Below, piece after piece: positions 7,290 to 15,823 of a stretch of 23,618 nucleotides of DNA. Under the pieces are notes generated by a model, which worked only from the letters and a program-made list of their open reading frames with translations, had not been told where the DNA came from and ran no database searches. A program made the position numbers and the translations under genes. The stretch is from Deltaproteobacteria bacterium (GTDB taxonomy: Bacteria; Desulfobacterota; Binatia; UBA9968; CAXXLF01), in contig JACZXR010000003.1 in the NCBI GenBank assembly GCA_022571535.1, forward strand, positions 1-23,618, written 5' to 3'. Numbering within the stretch: the first letter of the stretch is position 1; every line of letters begins with the position of its first letter.

Positions 7290-8111
7290 TTATACCTTCG
7301 CGATTCCTTGAAATACCTCTTCCGCGCCACCCGTCATATAGACATGGTTGTCACCGCGCCACTCAATGGCCAAATCTCCGCCCAGGAGATGAACCGTGAG
7401 TTCTCTTTGAGTCTTCCTTGTCAGCACCCCAACTACAGTCGCCGCACAGGCACCCGTACCACACGCCCAAGTCTCCCCTGCCCCCCGCTCCCAAACCCGC
7501 ATCCTGATCTCACGAGGGCCCAGGATCTTCACGAATTCCGTATTGACCCGCTTGGGAAAAAACGGATGAAATTCAAAGCTCGGCCCAACCCTGTCAATGT
7601 TCAGGTGGTCCAGATCATCGATATAGAGGACACAGTGCGGATTCCCCATCGAGACGCAACAGACTTGGTAGTCGGCCCCATTCACCTTCAGCGGGTAGTT
7701 CGTGATCTCGCCATCGGCATTAACCGGGATCTTCCTGCCCTCCAGAATTGGTTCTCCCATATCCACTTCTACCCGATCTCCCCTCAACCGTGGGCGAATG
7801 ATGCCGGCGAGGGTCTCCACCTCCATCTCCCTTTTCTGCGTCAAGCCGTGATCGGAGACGTATCTGGCAAAACACCGGATACCGTTCCCGCACATCTCCA
7901 CCTCCCCACCGTCGGCATTGTAGATCCCCATCCTAAAGTCCGCGACCTTGGACGGATGAACCGTCAGAAGCTGGTCTGCCCCGATGCCGAAACGCCGGTG
8001 GCAGAGTTTTTTTGCCAGCTCCCCGAAATCTGCACGCCCCTCCCGCATGCAATCAATAAGAATAAAGTCGTTTCCACAACCATGCATCTTAGTAAAACGA
8101 ATTTCGGCCAT
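7290..8111 (-). CDS. dapF: Diaminopimelate epimerase
   Basis: DapF interconverts LL- and meso-diaminopimelate without a cofactor, using two cysteines. Both are present: Cys74 in EMCGNGIRCFARY and Cys217 in GAGETWACGTGACAA. The N-terminal signature FTKMHGCGNDF is at about 6-16. The 273-residue length is normal. The ATG at 8109-8111 is preceded by AGGTGAG at suitable spacing. It lies between lysA (86 bases upstream) and dapA (14 bases downstream), so the epimerase is made together with the enzyme that consumes its product and the first enzyme of the branch. Product also feeds peptidoglycan. Confidence 0.97.
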   Translation of the reverse strand: MAEIRFTKMHGCGNDFILIDCMREGRADFGELAKKLCHRRFGIGADQLLTVHPSKVADFRMGIYNADGGEVEMCGNGIRCFARYVSDHGLTQKREMEVETLAGIIRPRLRGDRVEVDMGEPILEGRKIPVNADGEITNYPLKVNGADYQVCCVSMGNPHCVLYIDDLDHLNIDRVGPSFEFHPFFPKRVNTEFVKILGPREIRMRVWERGAGETWACGTGACAATVVGVLTRKTQRELTVHLLGGDLAIEWRGDNHVYMTGGAEEVFQGIAKV

Positions 8112-8197
8112 CTTGCTAGCTCACCTATGATAACCTGAAAATCCCGGCTCTCAGCAATCAACCTTCAGTTTATTATCCGATGCTGATAGCCGAGTGC

Positions 8198-9466
8198 TTA
8201 CTGCAACGCCGGCGGGATCCTCTCTCCGCTGATGAGATCCTCCAGGGTCTCTCGCTCACGGATGACGTGATAGTCACGTTCGTCGACCAGGATCTCCGCA
8301 GCCCTGGGCCTCGAGTTGTAATTCGACGCCATCGTAAAACCATAAGCCCCGGCACTCATGACGGCCAGATAATCTCCCTGCCTAGGCCTGGGTATTTCTC
8401 GATCTTTGGCAAAAAAGTCGCCGCTCTCACAGACGGGCCCTACCACATCGGCCACGATTCTCTCCTCCTGGCTGACCACTACAGGCTGAATCGCCTGGTA
8501 CGAACCGTAAAGCGCAGGGCGGATGAGGTCGTTCATGGCCCCATCAACAACCACAAACATCTTCTCATCGGTCTCCTTCAGATAAAGGACCTGAGTAATA
8601 AAAATCCCTGCGTTCCCAACAATCACGCGACCCGGCTCCAGGATAAGAGTCACATTGAGCCCCTCCAAGGCGCGGATAAGGGCACTCGCATATTCTTCCG
8701 GATGGGGGGGGTCTTCGTCCTTGTAGCGAATCCCCAATCCCCCGCCCAGATCGAGATAGCGGATCCAGGCTCCCTGTTCCCTCAGGTTTTGCACTACCAC
8801 ACTCACTCTGGACAGGGCATCGGTGAAGGGGAGAACCGATGTGAGCTGGGAGCCAATGTGGCAAGCCACGCCAATCACCTCAATATGGGAGAGTGAAAGA
8901 GCCCTTTTGTATTCTTCTACGGATCGCTTGATGTCAATCCCGAACTTGCTCCTCTTCAATCCGGTGGAAATATAGGGATGGGTTTCAGGATCCACATCCG
9001 GATTAACTCGGAGACTAATGGGGGCCTTCCGCCCTACGCCACGGGCGATCTCATTGAGAAGATTGAGCTCCTGCTCGGATTCCACATTGAACATCAGAAT
9101 CCCCGCATCGAGGGCGCGCTCGATTTCCTCTCTTTTTTTACCTACACCAGAGAAGACAACCTTTTTGGGATCTCCCCCCGCCTTAAGGACCCGATAGAGC
9201 TCTCCGCCAGAGACGATATCGAAACCCGCTCCTTCCCTCGAGAAGACCCGCAGGACAGCCAAGTTGGAGTTTGACTTCACAGAGAAACAGATGAGGTGGG
9301 GCAACTGCATAAAGGCCCGATCAAAGACTCGGTAATGGCGTCTGAGGGTAGCGAGGCTGTACACGTAGGTGGGGGTGCCCACTTCCCGAGCTATGCGCCG
9401 GACCGGAACCCCTTCGGCAAACAGCTCTCCGTTTCGATACTCAAAAAAATCCACTACGGCCTCCAT
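8198..9466 (-). CDS. lysA: Diaminopimelate decarboxylase
   Basis: LysA is the PLP-dependent enzyme that decarboxylates meso-diaminopimelate to L-lysine. The 422-residue protein has the PLP lysine K64 in FSVKSNSN, CHIGSQL at about 202-208, the glycine-rich phosphate-binding loop LDLGGGLGIRY at about 238-248, EPGR at 277-280 and the active-site cysteine C346 in GPVCESGD. Length and motif order are typical of the fold-type III barrel plus C-terminal beta domain. Its ATG (9464-9466) lies inside the end of the upstream lipoprotein gene (13-base overlap), indicating translational coupling. Confidence 0.97.
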   Translation of the reverse strand: MEAVVDFFEYRNGELFAEGVPVRRIAREVGTPTYVYSLATLRRHYRVFDRAFMQLPHLICFSVKSNSNLAVLRVFSREGAGFDIVSGGELYRVLKAGGDPKKVVFSGVGKKREEIERALDAGILMFNVESEQELNLLNEIARGVGRKAPISLRVNPDVDPETHPYISTGLKRSKFGIDIKRSVEEYKRALSLSHIEVIGVACHIGSQLTSVLPFTDALSRVSVVVQNLREQGAWIRYLDLGGGLGIRYKDEDPPHPEEYASALIRALEGLNVTLILEPGRVIVGNAGIFITQVLYLKETDEKMFVVVDGAMNDLIRPALYGSYQAIQPVVVSQEERIVADVVGPVCESGDFFAKDREIPRPRQGDYLAVMSAGAYGFTMASNYNSRPRAAEILVDERDYHVIRERETLEDLISGERIPPALQ

Positions 9467-9921
9467 GCCACCGCAGCATCATTGGAGGGGTTGCTCAGCG
9501 AGCCGTCCAGCAGACGGGAAAAAACACGGTAGCGGTAGGTCGCCTGAGGAGTCAACTCTCGGTCCACAAAGCGAAACTTCCGTTTCTTGATGAACTTTTC
9601 CAGATCTTCGACAAGGATGGTCGCTCTCTCCCTGTAAGGCACACGGCATTCCGGACAGGCACTGGAAATCTCCTTACGAAAGATCACAAAACCCGCAAGG
9701 TCTTGGAGCCGCTTCCCATCCACGTAGTGGGTCGGTCGGCTCCAGTTAAGGACAATCCCCCCCCTCCCAACCTTTACCCTGAGATCCCTTATGGTCTTAG
9801 GTTCGGCCAGCCCCGGTGCCCTCGGGTCCCCCTTCTTGCCACAGGCAGGAACCAGTAACAAGGCAACCCACAGAAAGACGATAAGCTTAATGCCTTTCCC
9901 GCACACAGGTCCTGATCTCAT
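9454..9921 (-). CDS. Small lipoprotein with fibronectin type III-like domain
   Basis: The 155-residue product begins with a basic stretch, a hydrophobic segment (about 12-24) and a lipobox LLVPAC with the lipidated cysteine at 27, followed by GKKGDPRAP. The CGKKG start resembles the short LptM/YifL-type lipoproteins that sit next to dapF or lysA in Proteobacteria, but this protein is much longer: residues about 40-150 look like a fibronectin type III-like beta sandwich (RDLRVKVGRGGIVLNWSRP and YRYRVFSRLLDGSLSNPS). The ATG at 9919-9921 follows the argH stop with no gap. It should be exported and anchored by lipid in a membrane. Function unknown; a link to LptM is suggested only by the N-terminus and neighbourhood. 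Confidence 0.85.
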   Translation of the reverse strand: MRSGPVCGKGIKLIVFLWVALLLVPACGKKGDPRAPGLAEPKTIRDLRVKVGRGGIVLNWSRPTHYVDGKRLQDLAGFVIFRKEISSACPECRVPYRERATILVEDLEKFIKKRKFRFVDRELTPQATYRYRVFSRLLDGSLSNPSNDAAVAWRP

Positions 9922-11295
9922 CTATACCCCCATCTCTCTTAAACGCCGCCGGACGTTATCCGAAGATGTTCCCCCCAGCGCTCGGCGCCTTTCAATAACG
10001 GCGTCAAGGGCAAGAAAAGCGTAAACGTCTTCTTCAATCCTGGGGTTAAACCGTCGCAGCTCCTTCAGAGAAAGCTGCTCGATCCTGCGGTGGGAGCCAA
10101 GGCAGTACCGAACGATCCTCCCCACCAGAGTGTAGGCGGAGCGAAAGGTCATCCCGCGACGTACCAGGTAATCGGCCAGGTCCGTTGCGTTCATGAAGCC
10201 CTCCTGCGCCGCCGCAAGCATCCTTTCCTTTTTGACCTTCAGTCCCCTTACCACCTCTCGCATCATATCCAAGCTCGCCTTAACCGTATCCACGGTATCG
10301 AACAGAGGGATTTTGTCTTCCTGGAGGTCCCGATTATAGGCAAGGGGTAACCCCTTCATCACCGTGAGGAGGGCCTGGAGGTTGCCGTAAACGCGCCCTG
10401 TCCTTGCACGGATAAGCTCGATAACATCGGGGTTTTTCTTCTGCGGCATCATAGAGCTTCCTGTACAGTAACGATCTGGAAGTTCGATAAAACCGAATTC
10501 CTCACTACACCACAAGATCATCTCCTCGGCAAAGCGGCTCAAATGGACAAAAAGAATGGCCGAGACAGAGAGGAACTCCAGCACAAAGTCCCTGTCGCTC
10601 ACCGCATCGATGCTGTTTGTAGACAGGCGAGGAAAACCAAGCATTTTGGCCACGTAGGCCCGGTCAATGGGAAAGGTCGTCCCGGCCAGGGCCCCGGAGC
10701 CCAGGGGTAAGACGTTCACCCTCTCTGCACACCCCTCCACACGTTTCCCGTCCCGATCCAACATATCCACGTAGGCAAGTAGGTGATGGGAGAAGAGAAC
10801 CGGCTGTGCCCTTTGGAGGTGAGTATATCCGGGCATTATTACCTTCAGATTGCGTCTCGCTGCTCGAGCAAGCTCCTTCTTTAAACGTCGAATTGCATCG
10901 AGGATCACCTTGAGCTCTTCCCTGAGATAGAGCCGCATATCTAAAGCCACCTGATCATTGCGGCTCCGCGCCGTATGAAGCTTTCCTGCCACAGCACCAA
11001 TCTTCTTGGTGAGCCTCCGCTCAATGTTCATGTGGATATCTTCATCGGCCGAGGAGAAAGGAAAATTCCCTCTTTCGATTTCCCTCTCGATGGCCTTGAG
11101 CCCACGCACGATTTTCTGCGCCTCTGACAATAAAATGATTCGCTGTCGGGCGAGCATCTTGACGTGGGCAATACTGCCAGTGATGTCGCACCGGTACAGC
11201 CTCCGGTCCACAGCGATCGAGGAGGTAAAGGCCTCCACGGAATGCGCCATCGAGGCATTGATCCGTCCTGCCCAGAGCTTTTTCTCTCTTGCCAT
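9922..11295 (-). CDS. argH: Argininosuccinate lyase
   Basis: ArgH splits argininosuccinate into arginine and fumarate, the last step of arginine synthesis. The 457-residue protein has the superfamily signature GSSMMPQKKNPD at 279-290, the catalytic TH pair at 158-159 (PGYTHLQRAQP) and the HTARSRNDQV block at 107-116. I start at the ATG at 11293-11295 (MAREKKLWAGRI), which matches the family N-terminus; the frame is open to 11436 but that extension overlaps argG and is arginine-rich nonsense. It begins 10 bases after the argG stop, and its stop directly abuts the lipoprotein start. Confidence 0.97.
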   Translation of the reverse strand: MAREKKLWAGRINASMAHSVEAFTSSIAVDRRLYRCDITGSIAHVKMLARQRIILLSEAQKIVRGLKAIEREIERGNFPFSSADEDIHMNIERRLTKKIGAVAGKLHTARSRNDQVALDMRLYLREELKVILDAIRRLKKELARAARRNLKVIMPGYTHLQRAQPVLFSHHLLAYVDMLDRDGKRVEGCAERVNVLPLGSGALAGTTFPIDRAYVAKMLGFPRLSTNSIDAVSDRDFVLEFLSVSAILFVHLSRFAEEMILWCSEEFGFIELPDRYCTGSSMMPQKKNPDVIELIRARTGRVYGNLQALLTVMKGLPLAYNRDLQEDKIPLFDTVDTVKASLDMMREVVRGLKVKKERMLAAAQEGFMNATDLADYLVRRGMTFRSAYTLVGRIVRYCLGSHRRIEQLSLKELRRFNPRIEEDVYAFLALDAVIERRRALGGTSSDNVRRRLREMGV

Positions 11296-11305
11296 CGGAT
11301 AATCC

Positions 11306-12517
11306 CTAACGCCTATGCCCCTTACCCTTCTGGAGATGCCGAAGCCTGAGACGCAAGGCGTTGAGCTTAATAAAGCCATCCGCATCGGCCTGGTGATACC
11401 CCGCACCCTCCTCAAAGGTCGCCACCTTGGGATCATAGAGAGAGAAATCAGAGATCCTTCCCACCACGATTACGTTTCCCTTATACAGCTTCATGCGAAC
11501 CCGACCGCTCACATTTTCCTGGGAGGCATCGATGACCTTCTGGAGAACCTCGCGCTCCGGAGAGAACCAGTAGCCATAGTAGACCATCTCAGCGTATCTG
11601 TTGCTCAGAGAGTCTCTGAGACGCATCACCTCTCGATCCATGGTAATGGACTCCAAGGCGCGGTGCGCGCCGTGGAGGAGAGTGCCCCCGGGGGTTTCGT
11701 ACACGCCGCGTGACTTTAATCCCACGTACCGGTTCTCGACAAGGTCTACCCGTCCCACTCCATGCCTCGCCCCAAGACCGTTCACCCTGGACAGGAGATT
11801 GGCCGGTGAAAGGGCCTTGCCGTTCAAGGCCACAGGATCTCCATGGGAATATTCAAATTCAACATATTCGGGGCGATTCGGTGCCTTCTCTGGAGAGGTA
11901 GTCCAGAGAAACATATTGGCCGGTGGCTCCTCCCACGGGTCCTCCAGGATCCCCCCCTCGTAGCTGACGTGAAAGAGATTGCGATCAGTGCTGTACGGCC
12001 TCTTTCGACTTACCGGAACGGGAATACCCCTCCGCCTGGCGTAGTCCACTAAGGCCTGACGTGAGTTGAGCTCCCAGACCCGCCATGGGGCGATGACTGT
12101 CACATCAGGCTTCAACCCGTAGTAAGCAAGCTCAAACCGGACCTGGTCGTTTCCCTTGCCTGTAGCCCCATGGGCAACTGCGTCCGCCTTCTCTTTAATG
12201 GCAAGGTCAATCTGCCTCTTGGCAATCAGGGGACGGGCGATGGACGTTCCTAAGAGATAGGACCCCTCGTAAACCGCGTTGGCCCGCAGCATTGGAAAGA
12301 TGTAATCCTTGACGAACTCTTCCCTGAGGTCTTCGACAACCACCTTGCTGGCCCCTGTTTTCAAGGCCTTCCGCTTGACCGCCTCCAGGTCTTCTCCTTG
12401 ACCAAGATCGGCACAGTAGGCAACCACCTCACAGTGATAGTGCTCCATGATCCAGCGCAGGCACACAGAGGTATCGAGCCCGCCAGAATAGGCCAGAACA
12501 ACTTTTTTAACTTTCAT
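11306..12517 (-). CDS. argG: Argininosuccinate synthase
   Basis: ArgG joins citrulline and aspartate using ATP. The 403-residue product starts MKVKKVVLAYSGGLDTSV, with the N-type ATP pyrophosphatase loop SGGLDTS at 11-17, and has further family blocks HGATGKGNDQVRFE and YSTDRNLFHVSYEGG. Length is typical. The ATG overlaps the argF stop (ATGA at 12517-12514), so translation is probably coupled to argF. The C-terminus is basic (HLQKGKGHRR). argH follows after 10 bases, giving the argF-argG-argH order. Confidence 0.98.
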   Translation of the reverse strand: MKVKKVVLAYSGGLDTSVCLRWIMEHYHCEVVAYCADLGQGEDLEAVKRKALKTGASKVVVEDLREEFVKDYIFPMLRANAVYEGSYLLGTSIARPLIAKRQIDLAIKEKADAVAHGATGKGNDQVRFELAYYGLKPDVTVIAPWRVWELNSRQALVDYARRRGIPVPVSRKRPYSTDRNLFHVSYEGGILEDPWEEPPANMFLWTTSPEKAPNRPEYVEFEYSHGDPVALNGKALSPANLLSRVNGLGARHGVGRVDLVENRYVGLKSRGVYETPGGTLLHGAHRALESITMDREVMRLRDSLSNRYAEMVYYGYWFSPEREVLQKVIDASQENVSGRVRMKLYKGNVIVVGRISDFSLYDPKVATFEEGAGYHQADADGFIKLNALRLRLRHLQKGKGHRR

Positions 12518-13602
12518 CTCGGTCTCTTCGCCTTTTTACCCCGAACCACCTGTCGAGAACGTCTAGGTCGTACGACAGAACGCCCCGCACGTGAGCGCGA
12601 GGATGAATGTCCTGGACTTCCCTGAAGGGCTGCACTCCGATACCACGGACGTATCTTCGTGGTACGGGGTTTACCGGCTGAACCGATCATCCCCCCCAAG
12701 ACCCAGACCATGATCGCCTTCTGCAAGTGAAGGCGGTTCTCGGCCTGATCGAAGACAAGGGAGTGGGGACCCTCCAAGACCTCGTGGGTGATCTCTTCTC
12801 CCCTGTGGGCCGGCTGACAATGCATCACCACTACGTCCTTATCCGCCCTGGCTACCACGTCCTCGCTAACTTGATATCCTCGAAAGGCCTTGCGTCTCGT
12901 CTCCAATTCCTCCTCTTGTCCCATACTTGTCCAGACATCCGTGTAGATTACATCGGCTCCCTGCACGGCCTCCTCCACCCGATGGGTAACCAGCACCCGT
13001 CCTCCGTTCTCCTTCGCCGCACTCAGGATCTCCGCATTTGGCTCATAGCCTTCGGGACAGGCCAGAGAAAAAGAGAACGAGAGCTTCTCGGCGGCCTGGA
13101 TCCACGAATGGACCATGTTGTTTCCGTCGCCGACAAAGGCGATCTTCAATCCCTCCAATTTGCCCTTGCGCTCTAAGAGCGTGAAACAGTCTGCCAACAC
13201 CTGACAGGGATGGAAGAGGTCCGTGAGGCCGTTGATCACGGGAACCGTTGCGTAACGGGCCATCTCTTCCAGGGTCTCTTGGGCAGACGTTCGAACAACG
13301 ATGAGATCCACCCACCGACTCAAGTTGCGTGCGCAGTCCGCCGGGGTCTCTCGCACCCCCAGACTAATCTCTTGGGGGCCAAGATAAACAGCTTGGCCCC
13401 CAAGTTGGAGCATTCCGGTCTCAAAGGTAACTCGAGTTCTCAGGCTCGGCTTCTCAAAGACCAGGGCGAGTGTCTTTCCGTCAAGTAACCGGCGCGAACT
13501 CCTTTTCCCCTGTTCCCGTTTAAGTTTATGGGATAACGAGAAGAGATGGTCCATTTCTTCTCGGCTGAGGTCCCTTAAGCTCAAGAGATCTCTCTTTTCC
13601 AT
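12514..13602 (-). CDS. argF: Ornithine carbamoyltransferase with repeat-derived C-terminal tail
   Basis: ArgF makes citrulline from ornithine and carbamoyl phosphate. In numbering from the ATG at 13602, the carbamoyl-phosphate loop is PSLRTR at about 52-57 (Leu where Thr is commonest), HPCQ at about 131-134, and the ornithine-side block HCQPAHRGEE at about 261-270. The conserved core ends near AENRLHLQKAIMVWVLGG at about residue 304. Another 58 or so residues follow, rich in R, S and P, encoded across the repeat at 12575-12674; normal ArgF proteins stop near the core end. The frame also offers a GTG at 13623, directly after the argD stop; neither start has a strong ribosome-binding site, and MEKRDLLSLRDLS fits the family better. 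The stop overlaps the argG start. Confidence 0.95.
   Translation of the reverse strand: MEKRDLLSLRDLSREEMDHLFSLSHKLKREQGKRSSRRLLDGKTLALVFEKPSLRTRVTFETGMLQLGGQAVYLGPQEISLGVRETPADCARNLSRWVDLIVVRTSAQETLEEMARYATVPVINGLTDLFHPCQVLADCFTLLERKGKLEGLKIAFVGDGNNMVHSWIQAAEKLSFSFSLACPEGYEPNAEILSAAKENGGRVLVTHRVEEAVQGADVIYTDVWTSMGQEEELETRRKAFRGYQVSEDVVARADKDVVVMHCQPAHRGEEITHEVLEGPHSLVFDQAENRLHLQKAIMVWVLGGMIGSAGKPRTTKIRPWYRSAALQGSPGHSSSRSRAGRSVVRPRRSRQVVRGKKAKRPR
12575..12674. repeat. Second dispersed repeat family, long copy inside argF
   Basis: Its left part (ACAGAACGCCCCGCACGT) and right part (TTCGTGGTACGGGGTTTAC) recur at 15784-15801 and 15805-15823 with one mismatch. In this copy about 63 extra bases separate the two parts. 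The right half can fold as TACCACG with CGTGGTA, and CCCCG near the left end can pair with CGGGG near the right end. The whole element lies in the argF reading frame and encodes most of the ArgF tail. It is probably an inserted or expanded intergenic element. Confidence 0.75.
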
Positions 13603-13623
13603 GGGCGAGGGGGTGATCGCCAC

Positions 13624-14814
13624 CTACTGGTGGGACAGTACCTTTTCTAGAATGGTCAACCCACGATCGATGTCTCTTCTCCCAATCGTCAGGGGAGGAA
13701 GAAAACGCAGGACATTATTATTACCGGCACAGGTGATCAAGAGGCCTTCCTGAAGGCATTCTGCAACTATTTTGCCCCCATCCCGTTCGACCTCCATCCC
13801 CAAGATCAATCCCTTGCCGCGGATCTCCCGGATAAAGCGGAAACGGCCCTTGAGTGACTGGAGTCCCTCAAAGAGGATCTTTCCCATCTTGACGCAGTTC
13901 CTGAGCACACCTTTTTTCAGAAGTGTATTTAGCACAGCGAGGCCAACACTACAGACCAGCGGGTTGCCTCCAAAGGTAGAGGCATGGGTCCCAGGAACAA
14001 AACTATCGGCCACGTAATCCTTAGCCAGCATAGCCCCTACTGGGAGCCCTCCTCCCAAGGCCTTTGCCAAAGTCATGATATCCGGCTCCACGCCAAAGTG
14101 TTCGTAGGCGAAGAGCTTACCCGTTCGTCCCATCCCTACCTGCACCTCATCAAAGATCAAGAGTATGCCCTTGGTGTTACACAGCTCTCTCAGACCCTCG
14201 AGATAGCCCTCTGCGGGAAGCACAACCCCTCCCTCTCCCTGTATCGGCTCGACCAGAATGGCCACGGTTTTCTCTCCAATTGCCCTGTCCACGGCCCGGA
14301 GATCATTGTAGGGAACCAGGCGAAAACCCGGAGGGAGTGGATCGAACCCACGGCGCACCTTTTCCTGCCCCGTGGCAGTTAACGTAGCCAATGTGCGACC
14401 ATGAAAGGAGTTCAGCGCAGAGAGGATCTCATATTTCCCACCTAAGTGCTCCGCACCGTATCGACGGGCCAGCTTAAAGGCTGCCTCATTCGCCTCGGCC
14501 CCGCTGTTACAAAAAAAAACCCGATTGGCGAAGGAATGGCGACAGAGGTCCCGAGCCAGCTCCGACTGCGGACCGATATGATAGAGATTGGAAACGTGAA
14601 TGAGGGTCTGGGCCTGTCGCTGGATGGCGCGTACTATTGCGGGGTGATTGTGCCCTAAACCATTCACCGCTATGCCGGCGACAAAATCGATATACTCTTT
14701 TCCATCCGCATCCCAGACCCTTGCCCCCTTACCCTGCACTAGAGCAATGGGAAAGCGAGCATAGGTATTGGCTACGTACTTTTGAGTGAGCCTAAGGATC
14801 TGTTGATTCTTCAT
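13624..14814 (-). CDS. argD: Acetylornithine aminotransferase
   Basis: ArgD is the class III PLP aminotransferase that makes N-acetylornithine from the semialdehyde with glutamate; in many bacteria it also serves as succinyl-diaminopimelate aminotransferase, which would link it to the lysine genes nearby (inference). The 396-residue product has NSGAEANE at 103-110, FDEVQVGMGRTG at about 221-232 and the PLP lysine K251 in LAKALGGGLPVGAM, plus STFGGNPL. The ATG at 14812-14814 follows the argB stop by three bases, with GGAAG upstream. The stop directly precedes the alternative argF GTG. Confidence 0.96.
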   Translation of the reverse strand: MKNQQILRLTQKYVANTYARFPIALVQGKGARVWDADGKEYIDFVAGIAVNGLGHNHPAIVRAIQRQAQTLIHVSNLYHIGPQSELARDLCRHSFANRVFFCNSGAEANEAAFKLARRYGAEHLGGKYEILSALNSFHGRTLATLTATGQEKVRRGFDPLPPGFRLVPYNDLRAVDRAIGEKTVAILVEPIQGEGGVVLPAEGYLEGLRELCNTKGILLIFDEVQVGMGRTGKLFAYEHFGVEPDIMTLAKALGGGLPVGAMLAKDYVADSFVPGTHASTFGGNPLVCSVGLAVLNTLLKKGVLRNCVKMGKILFEGLQSLKGRFRFIREIRGKGLILGMEVERDGGKIVAECLQEGLLITCAGNNNVLRFLPPLTIGRRDIDRGLTILEKVLSHQ

Positions 14815-14817
14815 GCC

Positions 14818-15699
14818 CTACTTCCGCACCACTTCTGTCCCCACGCCCTCTTCGGTGAAAATCTCCAAGAGAATGGCATGCTTGACCCGTCCATCGATAA
14901 TGTGGGTTTTCCCGACACCGCCCTCCAGGGCCTCGATACAGCACCTCACCTTTGGGATCATCCCCGCCGCGACCACACCGTCTTCGATGAGCCTGCAGGC
15001 TTGCCTGATCTTCAGGGTACTCAGAAGATCCCCCTTTTTGTTCTTCACCCCTTCCACGTCCGTAAGCAGAATGAGCTTCTCTGCCCCCAGGGACTCGGCG
15101 ATATGCCCGGCCACAAGATCGGCATTGATATTGTACGTTTCACCCTGTTCTCCCACGCCAACAGGGGCAATGACCGGGATAAATTTATTTTCGTCCAGTG
15201 TGTTAATCACCGTCGGGTTAATCTCGATGATCTCCCCCACCATGCCGAGATCAATGATCTCGTGCGCCTCACCATCAGAGGCAACCGATACATTCATCTT
15301 GCGCGCCAAGATAAGATTCCCATCCTTTCCGCTCAACCCCACCGCCATTCCCCCCTGGCGATTAATAAGCCCGACAATCTCCTTGTTGACCTTTCCCACC
15401 AAAACCATTTCAACAATATCAAGTGTCTCCGGGTCCGTTACCCGCATGCCTTGCATATAACGGCTGACGATCCCCATCCTTTCAAGAGTTTTATCGATCT
15501 GGGGACCACCTCCATGAACCACTACCGGATTAATGCCGACATACTTGAGCAGCACTATGTCCTGGGCAAAGCTAGACTTGAGCTGATCGTCGACCATGGC
15601 CCTACCACCAAACTTCACTACAAAGGTCTTACCGTAGAAACGCCGAATGTAGGGAAGCGCTTCCATCAGGACCTCGGCCTTTCCAATAAAATCTTCCAT
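14818..15699 (-). CDS. argB: Acetylglutamate kinase, arginine-sensitive type
   Basis: ArgB phosphorylates N-acetylglutamate, usually the controlled step where acetyl groups are recycled. The 293-residue protein has VVKFGGRAM at 27-35, VVHGGGPQIDKTLERMG at 60-76, INADLVAGH at about 191-199 and LTDVEGV at 212-218. It also has the two features tied to the hexameric, arginine-inhibited class: an N-terminal helix before the first strand (residues about 1-20) and a C-terminal signature running HIIDGRVKHAILLEIF then EGVGTE. Arginine feedback is therefore likely. The ATG at 15697-15699 has AGGA five bases upstream. It is first of the arg genes, 120 bases after hslU. Confidence 0.97.
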   Translation of the reverse strand: MEDFIGKAEVLMEALPYIRRFYGKTFVVKFGGRAMVDDQLKSSFAQDIVLLKYVGINPVVVHGGGPQIDKTLERMGIVSRYMQGMRVTDPETLDIVEMVLVGKVNKEIVGLINRQGGMAVGLSGKDGNLILARKMNVSVASDGEAHEIIDLGMVGEIIEINPTVINTLDENKFIPVIAPVGVGEQGETYNINADLVAGHIAESLGAEKLILLTDVEGVKNKKGDLLSTLKIRQACRLIEDGVVAAGMIPKVRCCIEALEGGVGKTHIIDGRVKHAILLEIFTEEGVGTEVVRK

Positions 15700-15783
15700 C
15701 GATCCTGCCTTTTCTAATGAAAGGTTAGATTGTCACTATGACTGGCGGTGACGTCAGGTCCACCCTGGCGTTTATCCCGTAGC

Positions 15784-15823
15784 ACAGACCGCCCCGCACG
15801 TAAGTTCGTGGTACGGGGTTTAC
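15784..15823. repeat. Second dispersed repeat family, short copy after hslU
   Basis: This 40-bp form joins the two conserved ends of the element at 12575-12674 without its middle part. It can fold as CCCCG-CACG with CGTG-(GTA)-CGGGG around a short loop. The hslU stop codon (TAA read from 15822-15820) lies in its edge. There is no T-run, so terminator activity is doubtful, but a 3'-end stabilising hairpin for hslU is possible. It sits in the 120-base gap before argB. Confidence 0.7.

Noticed and set aside
7239..8138. Long open frame on the plus strand opposite dapF
   Set aside because: dapF on the other strand has all catalytic motifs; the opposite frame has no recognisable domain and is rich in P, H and T, as expected for antisense reading.
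11296..11436. N-terminal extension of argH to an upstream start
   Set aside because: It overlaps the argG coding region and is arginine-rich without family similarity; the ATG at 11295 fits argininosuccinate lyases.
14782..15717. Long open frame on the plus strand opposite argB
   Set aside because: It is the antisense of a clear acetylglutamate kinase, rich in histidine and with no family similarity.
15749..15756. TGACGTCA palindrome ahead of argB as an ArgR-type operator
   Set aside because: It does not resemble known ARG boxes, and an 8-base palindrome is expected by chance in a window this size.
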